DNA from: Cytophagaceae bacterium
GTDB lineage: Bacteria; Bacteroidota; Bacteroidia; Cytophagales; Cytophagaceae
Length of the DNA: 47,244 bases
Direction: 5' to 3'
NCBI GenBank assembly: GCA_025455005.1
Contig: JALONH010000024.1
Coordinates: 1 to 47,244, forward strand
Shown here one piece after another: positions 35,992-42,997 of the stretch. The first letter of the stretch is position 1. The number at the start of each line of letters is the position of its first letter. The position numbers and the translations under genes were made by a program. The notes beneath the pieces were generated by a model. That model saw nothing but the letters and a program-made list of their open reading frames with translations. It was not told the origin of the DNA and searched no databases.

Positions 35992-36021
35992 TTTGTACTA
36001 AATAAATATTTACTACATTTG
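35992..36021 (+). promoter_or_regulatory. Promoter of the SAM-riboswitch transcript (TTTG-N18-TACATTTG)
   Basis: TTTG (35992-35995) and TACATTTG (36014-36021) match the Bacteroidota -33/-7 consensus with an 18-base spacer. Transcription would start near 36028, just before the riboswitch. Confidence 0.65.
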
Positions 36022-36039
36022 TTTTACCCAACCTTCGGG

Positions 36040-36127
36040 CTGGTTTATAAAGATGAAGGGAGAGACTAGGCTCTGTGAACTTCAGGCAACCGATATAAAA
36101 AGTATAATGGTGCCCCTACCTAACCAG
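36040..36127 (+). promoter_or_regulatory. SAM-clan riboswitch (SAM-I/SAM-IV-like, compact form)
   Basis: Helix P1 is CTGGTT (36040-36045) with AACCAG (36122-36127). Inside lies the conserved core: AAAGATGAAGGGA, GGCTCTGTGAACTTC, AGGCAACC, a short P3 (ATAT/GTAT), then GGTGCCCCTACC. The order and the key GGCAACC and GGTGCC blocks match the SAM-I clan. There is no clear P4 helix before P1 closes, as in SAM-IV and the SAM-I/IV variants. It sits 30 bases before a 77-codon ORF and not before a known methionine gene. A UUCG hairpin (36028-36043) uses bases of P1, suggesting an alternative fold. No intrinsic terminator follows, so control may be translational. Confidence 0.75.
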
Positions 36128-36157
36128 TATTTATTGGAACTATAAACTTCTACGCTC

Positions 36158-36391
36158 ATGCCTCACAACAACATTCAATTTGTTACTTTAGATGTAACTA
36201 CGCTGTTTTCTATTAAGAAACAACCACTCGTTCATTTTCCGGTATTTTATCAATACCGACAATTTAATTTAGCAAATAAAGAATTACTTCATCCCTCCAC
36301 TCGTTTATCTGTCATTCAGGACACTATTCATTTCCAACAAACCCTTCATCATTACGCCGAAAAAGGCTTCTTCCCCATTTCATTGAATTAA
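36158..36391 (+). CDS. Hypothetical small protein under the SAM-clan riboswitch
   Basis: A 77-residue ORF whose ATG lies 30 bases after the riboswitch P1, so if translated it is the first gene under that control. I recognise no domain. There are no membrane segments; the sequence is rich in His, Gln and aromatic residues (TIHFQQTLHHYAEKGFF). It ends before a pair of direct repeats. It could also be a remnant of a former methionine gene or a non-coding leader. Support is the start-codon position and the lack of any other gene for the riboswitch to control. Confidence 0.45.
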   Translation: MPHNNIQFVTLDVTTLFSIKKQPLVHFPVFYQYRQFNLANKELLHPSTRLSVIQDTIHFQQTLHHYAEKGFFPISLN

Positions 36392-36443
36392 TACGTACAT
36401 ACTTTAATATATCTATATTTATACGTACATTAGTTTACTAAAC
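36391..36443. repeat. Direct repeats and palindrome upstream of the toxin-antitoxin genes
   Basis: The 10-mer ATACGTACAT occurs at 36391-36400 and 36421-36430, 30 bases apart, and is followed by the perfect inverted repeat GTTTACTAAAC (36433-36443). A TACATTAG sequence resembling a -7 box overlaps the second repeat. This looks like a separate promoter with an operator, as expected for an autoregulated toxin-antitoxin operon. Confidence 0.4.
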
Positions 36444-36453
36444 CGTTATATCT

Positions 36454-36702
36454 ATGTCATCTTCATTGGATGATATGCCAGCTTACGAACATTTTCAGGA
36501 TTATTTAGACTCTCTTTTGGATAAGGATACCTCCTTTACCTCTTCGGAGCGTGTGGTTCTTCATCGTTGGATTGAATTTATTACCTTTTCTTATGGCATT
36601 GCAAACCGAAAGGGTATTCAACCGGATATTTTACAACTCTACTTTACACAATATCCGAATGACGAAATGCTGGTCACTCGTTTTCTACACCAAATTCAAT
36701 AA
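36454..36702 (+). CDS. Hypothetical 82-residue protein before the antitoxin gene
   Basis: A small acidic ORF starting 10 bases after the palindrome and ending 16 bases before the antitoxin ATG. No domain is recognised; it looks mostly helical, with EHFQDYLDSLLDKD and EMLVTRFLHQIQ. Its spacing suggests it is translated as the first gene of the toxin-antitoxin transcript, or the third part of that system. The overlapping longer frame of the antitoxin in +2 is not credible. Confidence 0.5.
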   Translation: MSSSLDDMPAYEHFQDYLDSLLDKDTSFTSSERVVLHRWIEFITFSYGIANRKGIQPDILQLYFTQYPNDEMLVTRFLHQIQ

Positions 36703-36718
36703 AACTATCGATCATGCT

Positions 36719-36955
36719 ATGGATGTAAAATTAACCTTAAAACTCGACGAGGATGTGATTCGAAAAGCAAAACAGTTTGCATTGAACCATGATACCAGTT
36801 TATCAAAACTTATCGAAAATTACTTAAACAAATTAACCAACGACCTTCAAAACGAAGAGCACGTTACACCCATCGTAAAAGAGTTAACCGGAATTATTGA
36901 AGAATCTTCTATACAATCCTATTTACAAGCACGATTACAACGAGATAAAAAATAA
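36719..36955 (+). CDS. DUF6364-type antitoxin (ribbon-helix-helix-like)
   Basis: A 78-residue protein. The beginning (VKLTLKLDEDVIRKAKQFA) followed by TSLSKLIENYLNKL is the strand-helix-helix pattern of DUF6364 antitoxins that pair with PIN toxins. The C-terminal part (PIVKELTGIIEESS) should wrap the toxin. I chose the ATG at 36719, since longer starts overlap the preceding ORF. Its stop overlaps the toxin ATG by one base (TAATG), typical of coupled antitoxin-toxin translation. Confidence 0.75.
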   Translation: MDVKLTLKLDEDVIRKAKQFALNHDTSLSKLIENYLNKLTNDLQNEEHVTPIVKELTGIIEESSIQSYLQARLQRDKK

Positions 36956-37371
36956 TGGCAAAACCTGAACGCGTATTTGTTGATACAGATATAATATTGG
37001 ATTTGTTAGCCAAAAGAGAACCGTATCATATACATGCTGCTGCTTTGTTTACATTAGCCGATTTAAACAAAGTAGAACTGTGTATATCTCCACTGACGTA
37101 TTATACTATAAGTGATATTGTATTCCAACAAGGAAGTTCCAAAAAGTCACGGATGAATTTAATGAAACTAAAAACGCTAATTACGTTTTTACCGGTCAAT
37201 GATCGAATCATAGAATTAACCTTAACATCAAATTTTAAAGATTTTGAAGAAGGTATTCAATATCATACAGCGCAAGAATACAATATCAAAACATTAATCA
37301 CCCGTAAACTCAAAGAATACAAGACGGCTGAAATGACAATACTAACAGCCGAACAGTATCTTAAAGGGTAA
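36955..37371 (+). CDS. PIN-domain ribonuclease toxin (VapC-like), with variant active-site residues
   Basis: A 138-residue PIN protein. The first acidic motif reads VDTDIILDLL (usual DTN is DTD), FKDFEEGIQYHTA supplies the middle acids, and the end, usually ITRNxKDF, reads ITRKLKEY, so Asn is Lys and the last Asp is Glu. The remaining pattern (REPYHIHAAALF, LTAEQYL) is clearly that of the family. Such toxins cut tRNA or other RNA when freed from the antitoxin. The substitutions could lower activity. Its 3' end overlaps the aarF-like gene on the other strand by 11 bases. Confidence 0.75.
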   Translation: MAKPERVFVDTDIILDLLAKREPYHIHAAALFTLADLNKVELCISPLTYYTISDIVFQQGSSKKSRMNLMKLKTLITFLPVNDRIIELTLTSNFKDFEEGIQYHTAQEYNIKTLITRKLKEYKTAEMTILTAEQYLKG

Positions 37372-38674
37372 CCTTTGTACCGAAAGATTTTGTTTTAACC
37401 ACAGCTTTCAATTGGTGTAAAATAGAGTATAAACCAAAATAGGTTCGGTTGATATAGATACCATGCCTGGATCCTCTCGCCTGTTTAGCATTTTTTATTT
37501 CCTTAATTGAATTTATAGACTCTCCAAAAGTATAGATTTCGTTAAAATATCCTTCATCACCAAAATCAAATGTATCGGTGTAGAAAGGTCTACCTAAAAT
37601 ACCGGTCATTTGATAAAACAAATCAAAGAATATTTCCCGTTGACGAGGAGTATCCCGTTGATCAAAGAAATCTAAAGCCTCAAACGTTTGCATTAGTTTT
37701 TCTTTATCCATTATAGTATCTTTTTGCACTAACTTAAAATACACTTGATAGAAATCTTCCGGTATTTGTTTCACACAACCAAAATCAATAACCCCTAAAG
37801 TCCCGTCGGCTTGTATTAGAAAATTACCGGGGTGTGGATCTGCATGCACTTCTTTTAAAACATGTATTTGGTAATCATAAAAATCCCACAACAACTGCCC
37901 TACTCTATTACATATTTCGGGAGCGGGCTGTGTGGCCATAAACTCTTTAATATGTAAGCCTTCTAACCAATCCATAGTAAGAATACGTTTAGAAGAATAC
38001 TCAGGATAATACTTTGGAAAAACAAGTCCGGAAATAATACTACACGCTTCAGCAATAAATTTTCCGCGACGTAATTCTAATTCATAATCTGTTTCTTCCA
38101 ATAATTTAGTTTCTACTTCTTCCATGTACATATCCAAATCTTCGTTGTTCATATTCAATAAACGAACAGCAAAAGGGCGTACCATTTTCAAATCCGAAGA
38201 AACAGCATCCGCAACACCCGGATATTGTATTTTTACAGCAAACACTTTATCTCCTATGGTTGCCCGGTGAACCTGACCAATCGATGCTGCATGCAGTGCT
38301 GATGTAGAGAAACTATCAAATATCGATTCCGGAGTGGCGTTAAAATATTGTTTAAAGGTTTTGACAACTAAAGGAAAGGATAAAGGAGGAGCACTATATT
38401 GAGCTAATTGAAATTTATCGACATAGGCTTGAGGCAACATGTTTTTATCCTGACTTAACATTTGCGCTACCTTTAGAGCCGAACCCTTTAATTCACTAAG
38501 CGTTTGATATATGTCTGCTGCATTATCTTCATGCAATGCGTCCTTCGTTAGCTCCGGATCCATTACTTTTTTAGCGTAATGTTTGATATAATTACCACCA
38601 ATTTTTGCACCTGTAGTAACGAATCGTGTAGCACGTTCTACTTTGGAAACAGGTATATTGCTTTGCTCTTTCAT
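37361..38674 (-). CDS. AarF/UbiB/ABC1-family atypical kinase
   Basis: A 437-residue protein of the ABC1/ADCK family. Family marks are LKGSALKVAQMLSQDKNMLPQ (the KxGQ-type region), an Ala-rich loop, VKIQYPGV with the ATP-binding Lys, HADPHPGNFLI and VIDFGCVKQ, the catalytic loop and metal Asp. Homologues support ubiquinone synthesis or lipid homeostasis; the target here is unknown. It overlaps the TetR gene by 4 bases (ATGA), so the two form one operon. Confidence 0.88.
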   Translation of the reverse strand: MKEQSNIPVSKVERATRFVTTGAKIGGNYIKHYAKKVMDPELTKDALHEDNAADIYQTLSELKGSALKVAQMLSQDKNMLPQAYVDKFQLAQYSAPPLSFPLVVKTFKQYFNATPESIFDSFSTSALHAASIGQVHRATIGDKVFAVKIQYPGVADAVSSDLKMVRPFAVRLLNMNNEDLDMYMEEVETKLLEETDYELELRRGKFIAEACSIISGLVFPKYYPEYSSKRILTMDWLEGLHIKEFMATQPAPEICNRVGQLLWDFYDYQIHVLKEVHADPHPGNFLIQADGTLGVIDFGCVKQIPEDFYQVYFKLVQKDTIMDKEKLMQTFEALDFFDQRDTPRQREIFFDLFYQMTGILGRPFYTDTFDFGDEGYFNEIYTFGESINSIKEIKNAKQARGSRHGIYINRTYFGLYSILHQLKAVVKTKSFGTKVTL

Positions 38675-39297
38675 TTTTGTAGAATAAATTTACCGAAGTC
38701 TAACATAGAATCCAGAATCGAATGTCCCATTAAGTCAAATGAGAGATTAACTGCTTTTTCTATGGCAGCATCCGTCTTTTCAAATCCTTTACTTTCATCT
38801 TCTAACCAATATTTCATTACAAATAGAAATTGGAGCCACAGTACTTTGTAGTATTGATCGGAAACATAAGGTCGCTTGATTACCTCTTGTGCATTCATTC
38901 CTTCGGTCAACAATTGTTGAGTATATTGAAAAAAAGACTGTTTATAAGTGGTCAAACAATCGGTTTGTATTAAACTTTTACTGTAAGGAGAAGTAAAACA
39001 AGTAAGAACATAACTTCTGTTTTCACGAAACACTTCAATTGCTGTATAATAAAAAGCCAAAAGTTTCTCCCGTGCTGAATATCCTTGATAGACTTCCTGT
39101 CCTTGTAAACGCTCTAGACACTGGTGGAAGAAATTGTTCCAAATCTCCTTTTCTAATACATCAAATGAATTAAAATGCTCATAAAAAACAGATTCTGATT
39201 GTTGCGATTCTTGCATAAACAGATATACAGAAGCTGGTGTTTTCCCATGTGTTAATTTAAAGCGAATGTAGGCCGCGATAATGTCAGATGCAGTCAT
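38671..39297 (-). CDS. TetR-family transcriptional regulator
   Basis: A 208-residue protein with an N-terminal helix-turn-helix region: TASDIIAAYIRFKL, then TPASVYLFMQES and SVFYEHFNSFDVLEKEIWNN, matching the TetR pattern although the first turn is degenerate. The C-terminal part is helical. I chose the ATG at 39297 because the 34 residues before it are hydrophobic and unlike a TetR start. It probably controls the aarF-like kinase gene that it overlaps, and perhaps itself. Confidence 0.72.
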   Translation of the reverse strand: MTASDIIAAYIRFKLTHGKTPASVYLFMQESQQSESVFYEHFNSFDVLEKEIWNNFFHQCLERLQGQEVYQGYSAREKLLAFYYTAIEVFRENRSYVLTCFTSPYSKSLIQTDCLTTYKQSFFQYTQQLLTEGMNAQEVIKRPYVSDQYYKVLWLQFLFVMKYWLEDESKGFEKTDAAIEKAVNLSFDLMGHSILDSMLDFGKFILQK

Positions 39298-39358
39298 AAG
39301 TGCTAAGTATTTAGTTATATAACACTCGGCCTGTAGGATAAGTTTAAAAAAATACAAT

Positions 39359-39388
39359 AAAAAAGGGTTCAATAGTGAACCCTTTTTT
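39359..39388. terminator. Bidirectional terminator between fasciclin and TetR genes
   Basis: GGGTTCA (39365-39371) pairs with TGAACCC (39376-39382) around ATAG, flanked by A runs on one side and T runs on the other. On the minus strand it ends the fasciclin transcript, 20 bases after its stop. No plus-strand gene precedes it. Confidence 0.82.
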
Positions 39389-39409
39389 AAATAAGGCAAT
39401 ATGATTGAT

Positions 39410-40387
39410 TTATGGACGAAGTACTTTGTTAATTACATGTACTACTCCATTTGAAGCACGAACATCTGTCAAGGTAATACCTGCATCTGAATTGCCCGTT
39501 AATGCATCCTCTAAGCTTACAGCAGAGCCATTTATTTTCACTCTAAAGCTTGAACCTTCATTTAAGGTTGAAATATCTTGATTATTGACTAATTGTGAAG
39601 CAAACACATAACCAGGAGTAACATGATAGGTCAACACGTCTACTAAAGTGGTAGTTGGGATTTGTGAAATGCGCGATAAATTTAAATCTGACAATAAATC
39701 TATAAACGCTTGATTTGTGGGTGCAAATACGGTGTAAACAGTAGTTCCTTCAAATGTGGATACTAAACCGGCTCTAGTGAGAGCTACTGCTAAACTATCG
39801 AAGCCATTAGCTACAGCCACATCAACAATATCCTGTGTAGGTGTTGAAGTAGGACGATTGGGTACTAATACTTTATTGATTACATGAATTACACCATTAC
39901 TTGCGTCCAAATCTGTTGTTGTTATGGAAGCTGATTCAGAACTACTCGTCCACACTTGAGCACCGCCATTCAATGTAAAGCGAAGAGTGTATGACTCTAA
40001 TGTAGAAGCCACTAGGTTTTCACTTAATGCAGAAGAAAATACCTCACCGCTGATCACATGGTATTTCAACACATCGTCTAACAAATCAGACGGAATTTCT
40101 GATATAGCATCATATCCTAAATCATCTAATAAATCAACAAAAGCGGCATTCGTAGGTGCAAACACGGTGAAAGGACCTCCGGTTGTATTGGAAAATGTAC
40201 TTACTAATCCGGCACGATCCAAAGCTACTACCAAACTGTCAAAATCGTTTGCTACAGCAATTTGAGCAATTGTTTGAGGTACAACAGGAGGAGGCGCAGG
40301 GGTATCTTCTTCTTTTTTACAGGATGAAATTAATAGAGCTACCGAAACAAGTGCTGTTGACCACTTAATAGATTTTTGTAAAAGCAT
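39410..40387 (-). CDS. Lipoprotein with two fasciclin (FAS1) domains
   Basis: The ATG at 40387 gives a short lipoprotein signal with lipobox LISSC, followed by an acidic Pro-rich linker. Two FAS1 repeats follow, each with the pattern VANxFDSLxxALxRAGLVSTF...TVFAPTNxAF...DVLxYHV...DxxASNGVxHVINKVLxP. FAS1 domains mediate adhesion and surface attachment, and the protein is probably on the outer membrane. The TTG at 40432 that would extend it lies inside the -7 promoter box, so 40387 is the credible start. It is monocistronic with its own terminator. Confidence 0.9.
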   Translation of the reverse strand: MLLQKSIKWSTALVSVALLISSCKKEEDTPAPPPVVPQTIAQIAVANDFDSLVVALDRAGLVSTFSNTTGGPFTVFAPTNAAFVDLLDDLGYDAISEIPSDLLDDVLKYHVISGEVFSSALSENLVASTLESYTLRFTLNGGAQVWTSSSESASITTTDLDASNGVIHVINKVLVPNRPTSTPTQDIVDVAVANGFDSLAVALTRAGLVSTFEGTTVYTVFAPTNQAFIDLLSDLNLSRISQIPTTTLVDVLTYHVTPGYVFASQLVNNQDISTLNEGSSFRVKINGSAVSLEDALTGNSDAGITLTDVRASNGVVHVINKVLRP

Positions 40388-40429
40388 AGTAGTTATAGGG
40401 TTTTGTAAAACATAACTCAACAACATACT

Positions 40430-40437
40430 CAAAGATA
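40430..40437 (-). promoter_or_regulatory. -7 box of the fasciclin gene
   Basis: On the minus strand TATCTTTG fits TAnnTTTG and gives a leader of about 35 bases to the ATG at 40387. It rules out the upstream TTG start. A -33 TTTG at proper spacing is not clear. Confidence 0.55.
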
Positions 40438-40543
40438 TTTTGTTTAATATTTAGCGTATTACATTAAACAATATAAATCCAATTTATTATTTATATAATT
40501 ACATATCAATACTTTAGATAAGACACGGATGGAAAAAAATCAT

Positions 40544-40579
40544 AAAAAAAGTCCCGGAATAGTTTATTCCGGGACTTTT
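40544..40579 (-). terminator. Strong terminator of the tRNA-like RNA
   Basis: An eleven-base-pair stem (40551-40561 with 40565-40575, arms GTCCCGGAATA/TATTCCGGGAC) with a three-base loop, extended by A/T pairs, is followed on the minus strand by seven T. It begins right after the tRNA-like 3' end. Confidence 0.88.
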
Positions 40580-40580
40580 G

Positions 40581-40734
40581 CTGTAAGGGGGGGATTCGAA
40601 CCAACCCACGGGGAAGTTAGCTGCAGCACACGGATTAGTGGTCAACCCTAGCTTGTGAGCATTATGCTGCGTTTATCCTTTGACCCCCACCCCCGAGACA
40701 GGAGGGCACGTCTGCCAATTTCGTCACCTTACAG
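40581..40734 (-). ncRNA. Large tRNA-like structured RNA with an extra ~70-nt domain
   Basis: Read on the minus strand, the ends pair perfectly over 8 bp (CTGTAAGG/CCTTACAG). The next block, ACGAAATTGGCAGACGT (40724-40708), is a type II (Leu-like) D arm preceded by T8-G9. A stem CCCTC/GGGGG (40706-40702, 40694-40690) closes a seven-base loop CTGTCTC. Near the 3' end TTCGAAT (40600-40594) is a standard T loop, but its stem GGGTTGG/CCCCCCC has two T-C mismatches. Between them are about 80 extra bases with nested stems GCAGCA/TGCTGC and GGGTT/AATCC. At 154 nt it is far longer than any tRNA, has no Leu anticodon and no CCA. It has its own promoter and terminator. I cannot name a known family. Confidence 0.6.
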
Positions 40735-40761
40735 TATAGTTGTGATTCGATATTAACGATA

Positions 40762-40794
40762 CAAATGTACATAAACCTGATATAAAATTACAAA
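40762..40794 (-). promoter_or_regulatory. Promoter of the tRNA-like RNA (TTTG-N21-TACATTTG)
   Basis: On the minus strand TTTG (40794-40791) and TACATTTG (40769-40762) are 21 bases apart, a full match to the Bacteroidota consensus. Transcription would start near 40755, about 20 bases before the tRNA-like 5' end. Confidence 0.75.
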
Positions 40795-40879
40795 TTTTAT
40801 TATAAAATAATTAATTACTTATCATTTTGTTAATTAATTTATATATTTATTGATATATTTTAAAATAAATTGATAAAAA

Positions 40880-41362
40880 ATGCCTACTCATTTAGAAATT
40901 GACAATACCGATCGTCAAATACTTCAACTTTTATTAGAGGACGCCACTCTCCCCTATACTGAAATTGCCAAACGACTGGGAGTGTCGGGTGGAACCATAC
41001 ATGTACGAATGAATAAACTCGTTGATTCAGGCATTGTAAAAGGCACACACATAGAAATAGACTATGCAAAAATTGGATACGATATTACTGCCTTTTTAGG
41101 TATCTATTTAGAAAAATCAGAATACTACGACCAAGCAGCCAGAGCCCTTGAACGCATTCCGGAAGTCGTCATGGTACATTACACAACAGGTAATTATTCT
41201 ATGTTCGTAAAAATTATCTGTCGGGATACCAATCATTTACGCGATGTATTACACGATAAAATTCAAAAAGTAGAAGGTATTCAACGGACTGAAACTATGA
41301 TTTCATTGGAAGAATCGATACAACGGCGTTTACACCTTGACCTCTTAGAACCTAAAAAGTAA
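40880..41362 (+). CDS. Lrp/AsnC-family transcriptional regulator
   Basis: A 160-residue regulator: an N-terminal winged helix (DRQILQLLLEDATLPYTEIAKRL, then SGGTIHVRMNKL) and a C-terminal RAM/AsnC domain (IPEVVMVHYTTGNYSMFVKI) that binds amino acids and assembles octamers. Lrp-type proteins control amino-acid metabolism genes; the effector cannot be read. It lies between the tRNA-like RNA (divergent) and the suf operon, 110 bases before sufB, with no visible terminator between. It could regulate either neighbour, but this is inference. Confidence 0.9.
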   Translation: MPTHLEIDNTDRQILQLLLEDATLPYTEIAKRLGVSGGTIHVRMNKLVDSGIVKGTHIEIDYAKIGYDITAFLGIYLEKSEYYDQAARALERIPEVVMVHYTTGNYSMFVKIICRDTNHLRDVLHDKIQKVEGIQRTETMISLEESIQRRLHLDLLEPKK

Positions 41363-41426
41363 TGATCCAAAGGCGTACTGCCGTATTTTTTTTAAGCATA
41401 TGAACTTATAAGTATAAAAAATGTTC

Positions 41427-41434
41427 TACTTTTG
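41427..41434 (+). promoter_or_regulatory. -7 box of the suf operon
   Basis: TACTTTTG fits TAnnTTTG and lies 38 bases before the sufB ATG. No obvious -33 box or IscR/Rrf2-type palindrome is visible. Confidence 0.55.
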
Positions 41435-41472
41435 TGGAATTAGAATTAGTCTAAATTAAACAGACGGAAGCT

Positions 41473-42918
41473 ATGAGCGACAGCAATAAAGTGTTAGAAG
41501 AAATAACAAGTTCGGAATACAAGTGGGGATTTGTTTCCAATATTGATTCTGAAAATGCTCCTATGGGGCTTAATGAGGATATTGTCCGTTATATTTCTTC
41601 CAAAAAAAATGAGCCGGAATGGTTATTAGAATGGAGATTAAAAGCTTACCGTCATTGGTTAACATTGGAAGAACCGAAATGGCAAAATGTTACTTTCCCC
41701 TCCATTAACTATCAAGACATCATTTATTATTCTGCTCCAAAGCAAAAGATAAACCCTAAAAGTTTAGATGAAATAGACCCGGAACTTCGGGCTACATTTG
41801 AAAAATTAGGCATCTCCCTTGATGAACAAAAAAGATTAACGGGAGTAGCAGTGGATGCGGTTATAGATTCTGTTTCCATTACCACTACGTTCAAAGATAA
41901 ACTATCAGAGTTAGGTATTATCTTCTGCTCCTTAAGTGAGGCTGTACACGATCATCCTGAACTGGTAAAAAAATACATAGGCAGTGTGGTTCCCATTACC
42001 GATAACTATTTTGCCGCTCTTAACTCAGCCGTATTCAGCGATGGCTCCTTCTGTTATATTCCTAAAGGTGTTCGGTGTCCAATGGAATTATCAACCTATT
42101 TCAGAATTAACGCTGCTAACACCGGACAATTTGAACGTACTTTAATCATAGCCGATGATTCTAGTTATGTAAGTTACCTTGAAGGGTGTACGGCACCTAT
42201 GCGGGATGAAAATCAATTACATGCTGCTGTGGTTGAATTGATCGCTATGGATCATGCTGAAATCAAATACTCAACAGTTCAAAACTGGTATCCGGGAGAT
42301 AAAAATGGTAAAGGTGGAATTTACAATTTTGTAACCAAACGAGGCATCTGTTCCGGTGCATACTCTAAAATATCTTGGACACAAGTAGAGACAGGTTCTG
42401 CTGTAACTTGGAAGTATCCCAGCTGTATCTTGAAAGGTGATTATTCTATAGGAGAATTTTACTCCGTTGCCGTTACCAATAACTACCAACAAGCAGATAC
42501 CGGTACTAAAATGATTCATTTAGGAAAACACACTAAATCTCGTATCGTTTCCAAAGGTATATCAGCCGGTAAATCTCAAAATTCTTACAGAGGGCTAGTA
42601 AAAGTAGCCAAACGTGCAGAAGGATCACGAAACTTTTCTCAATGTGATTCATTGTTAATGGGCGATCAGTGTGGGGCGCACACCTTTCCTTATATAGAAG
42701 TAGACAACCATCTTTCAACTGTAGAACATGAAGCTACCACTTCTAAAATTGGGGAAGATCAAATATTCTATTGTAATCAAAGAGGTATAGATACCGAAAA
42801 GGCAGTAGCTCTAATTGTCAATGGGTATTGCAAAGAAGTATTAAACCAATTACCTATGGAATTTGCAGTAGAAGCACAAAAGTTACTGGCCATCTCCCTA
42901 GAAGGAAGCGTTGGATAA
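41473..42918 (+). CDS. sufB: Fe-S cluster assembly scaffold SufB
   Basis: SufB is the scaffold subunit on which SufBCD builds [4Fe-4S] clusters. The 481 residues include the family blocks [45 protein letters not shown], the beta-helix core with [19 protein letters not shown], and [17 protein letters not shown]. The C-terminal [19 protein letters not shown] is the usual conserved stretch. It is first in sufBCDSE-DUF59; a 67-base gap with a weak hairpin separates it from sufC. Confidence 0.97.
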   Translation: MSDSNKVLEEITSSEYKWGFVSNIDSENAPMGLNEDIVRYISSKKNEPEWLLEWRLKAYRHWLTLEEPKWQNVTFPSINYQDIIYYSAPKQKINPKSLDEIDPELRATFEKLGISLDEQKRLTGVAVDAVIDSVSITTTFKDKLSELGIIFCSLSEAVHDHPELVKKYIGSVVPITDNYFAALNSAVFSDGSFCYIPKGVRCPMELSTYFRINAANTGQFERTLIIADDSSYVSYLEGCTAPMRDENQLHAAVVELIAMDHAEIKYSTVQNWYPGDKNGKGGIYNFVTKRGICSGAYSKISWTQVETGSAVTWKYPSCILKGDYSIGEFYSVAVTNNYQQADTGTKMIHLGKHTKSRIVSKGISAGKSQNSYRGLVKVAKRAEGSRNFSQCDSLLMGDQCGAHTFPYIEVDNHLSTVEHEATTSKIGEDQIFYCNQRGIDTEKAVALIVNGYCKEVLNQLPMEFAVEAQKLLAISLEGSVG

Positions 42919-42997
42919 ACATAAATAAAAAACTACATCTTATATTATAGATGATGTTTTCTTCACACAACAACCATCATCTCCTATGAAACGATCT

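Noticed and set aside
40388-40432. A TTG start at 40432 that lengthens the fasciclin protein by 15 residues
   Set aside because: The codon lies in the -7 promoter box, and the ATG at 40387 gives a proper lipoprotein signal.
40581-40734. Ordinary tRNA-Leu, tmRNA, SRP RNA or group I intron tRNA
   Set aside because: The D arm is Leu-like, but there is no Leu anticodon, the T stem has mismatches, the length is 154 nt, and the conserved sequences of tmRNA, 4.5S RNA and group I introns are not seen.
42919-42985. Terminator or attenuator between sufB and sufC
   Set aside because: The hairpin around ACATCT...AGATGATGT is weak and imperfect, and the T run is interrupted.
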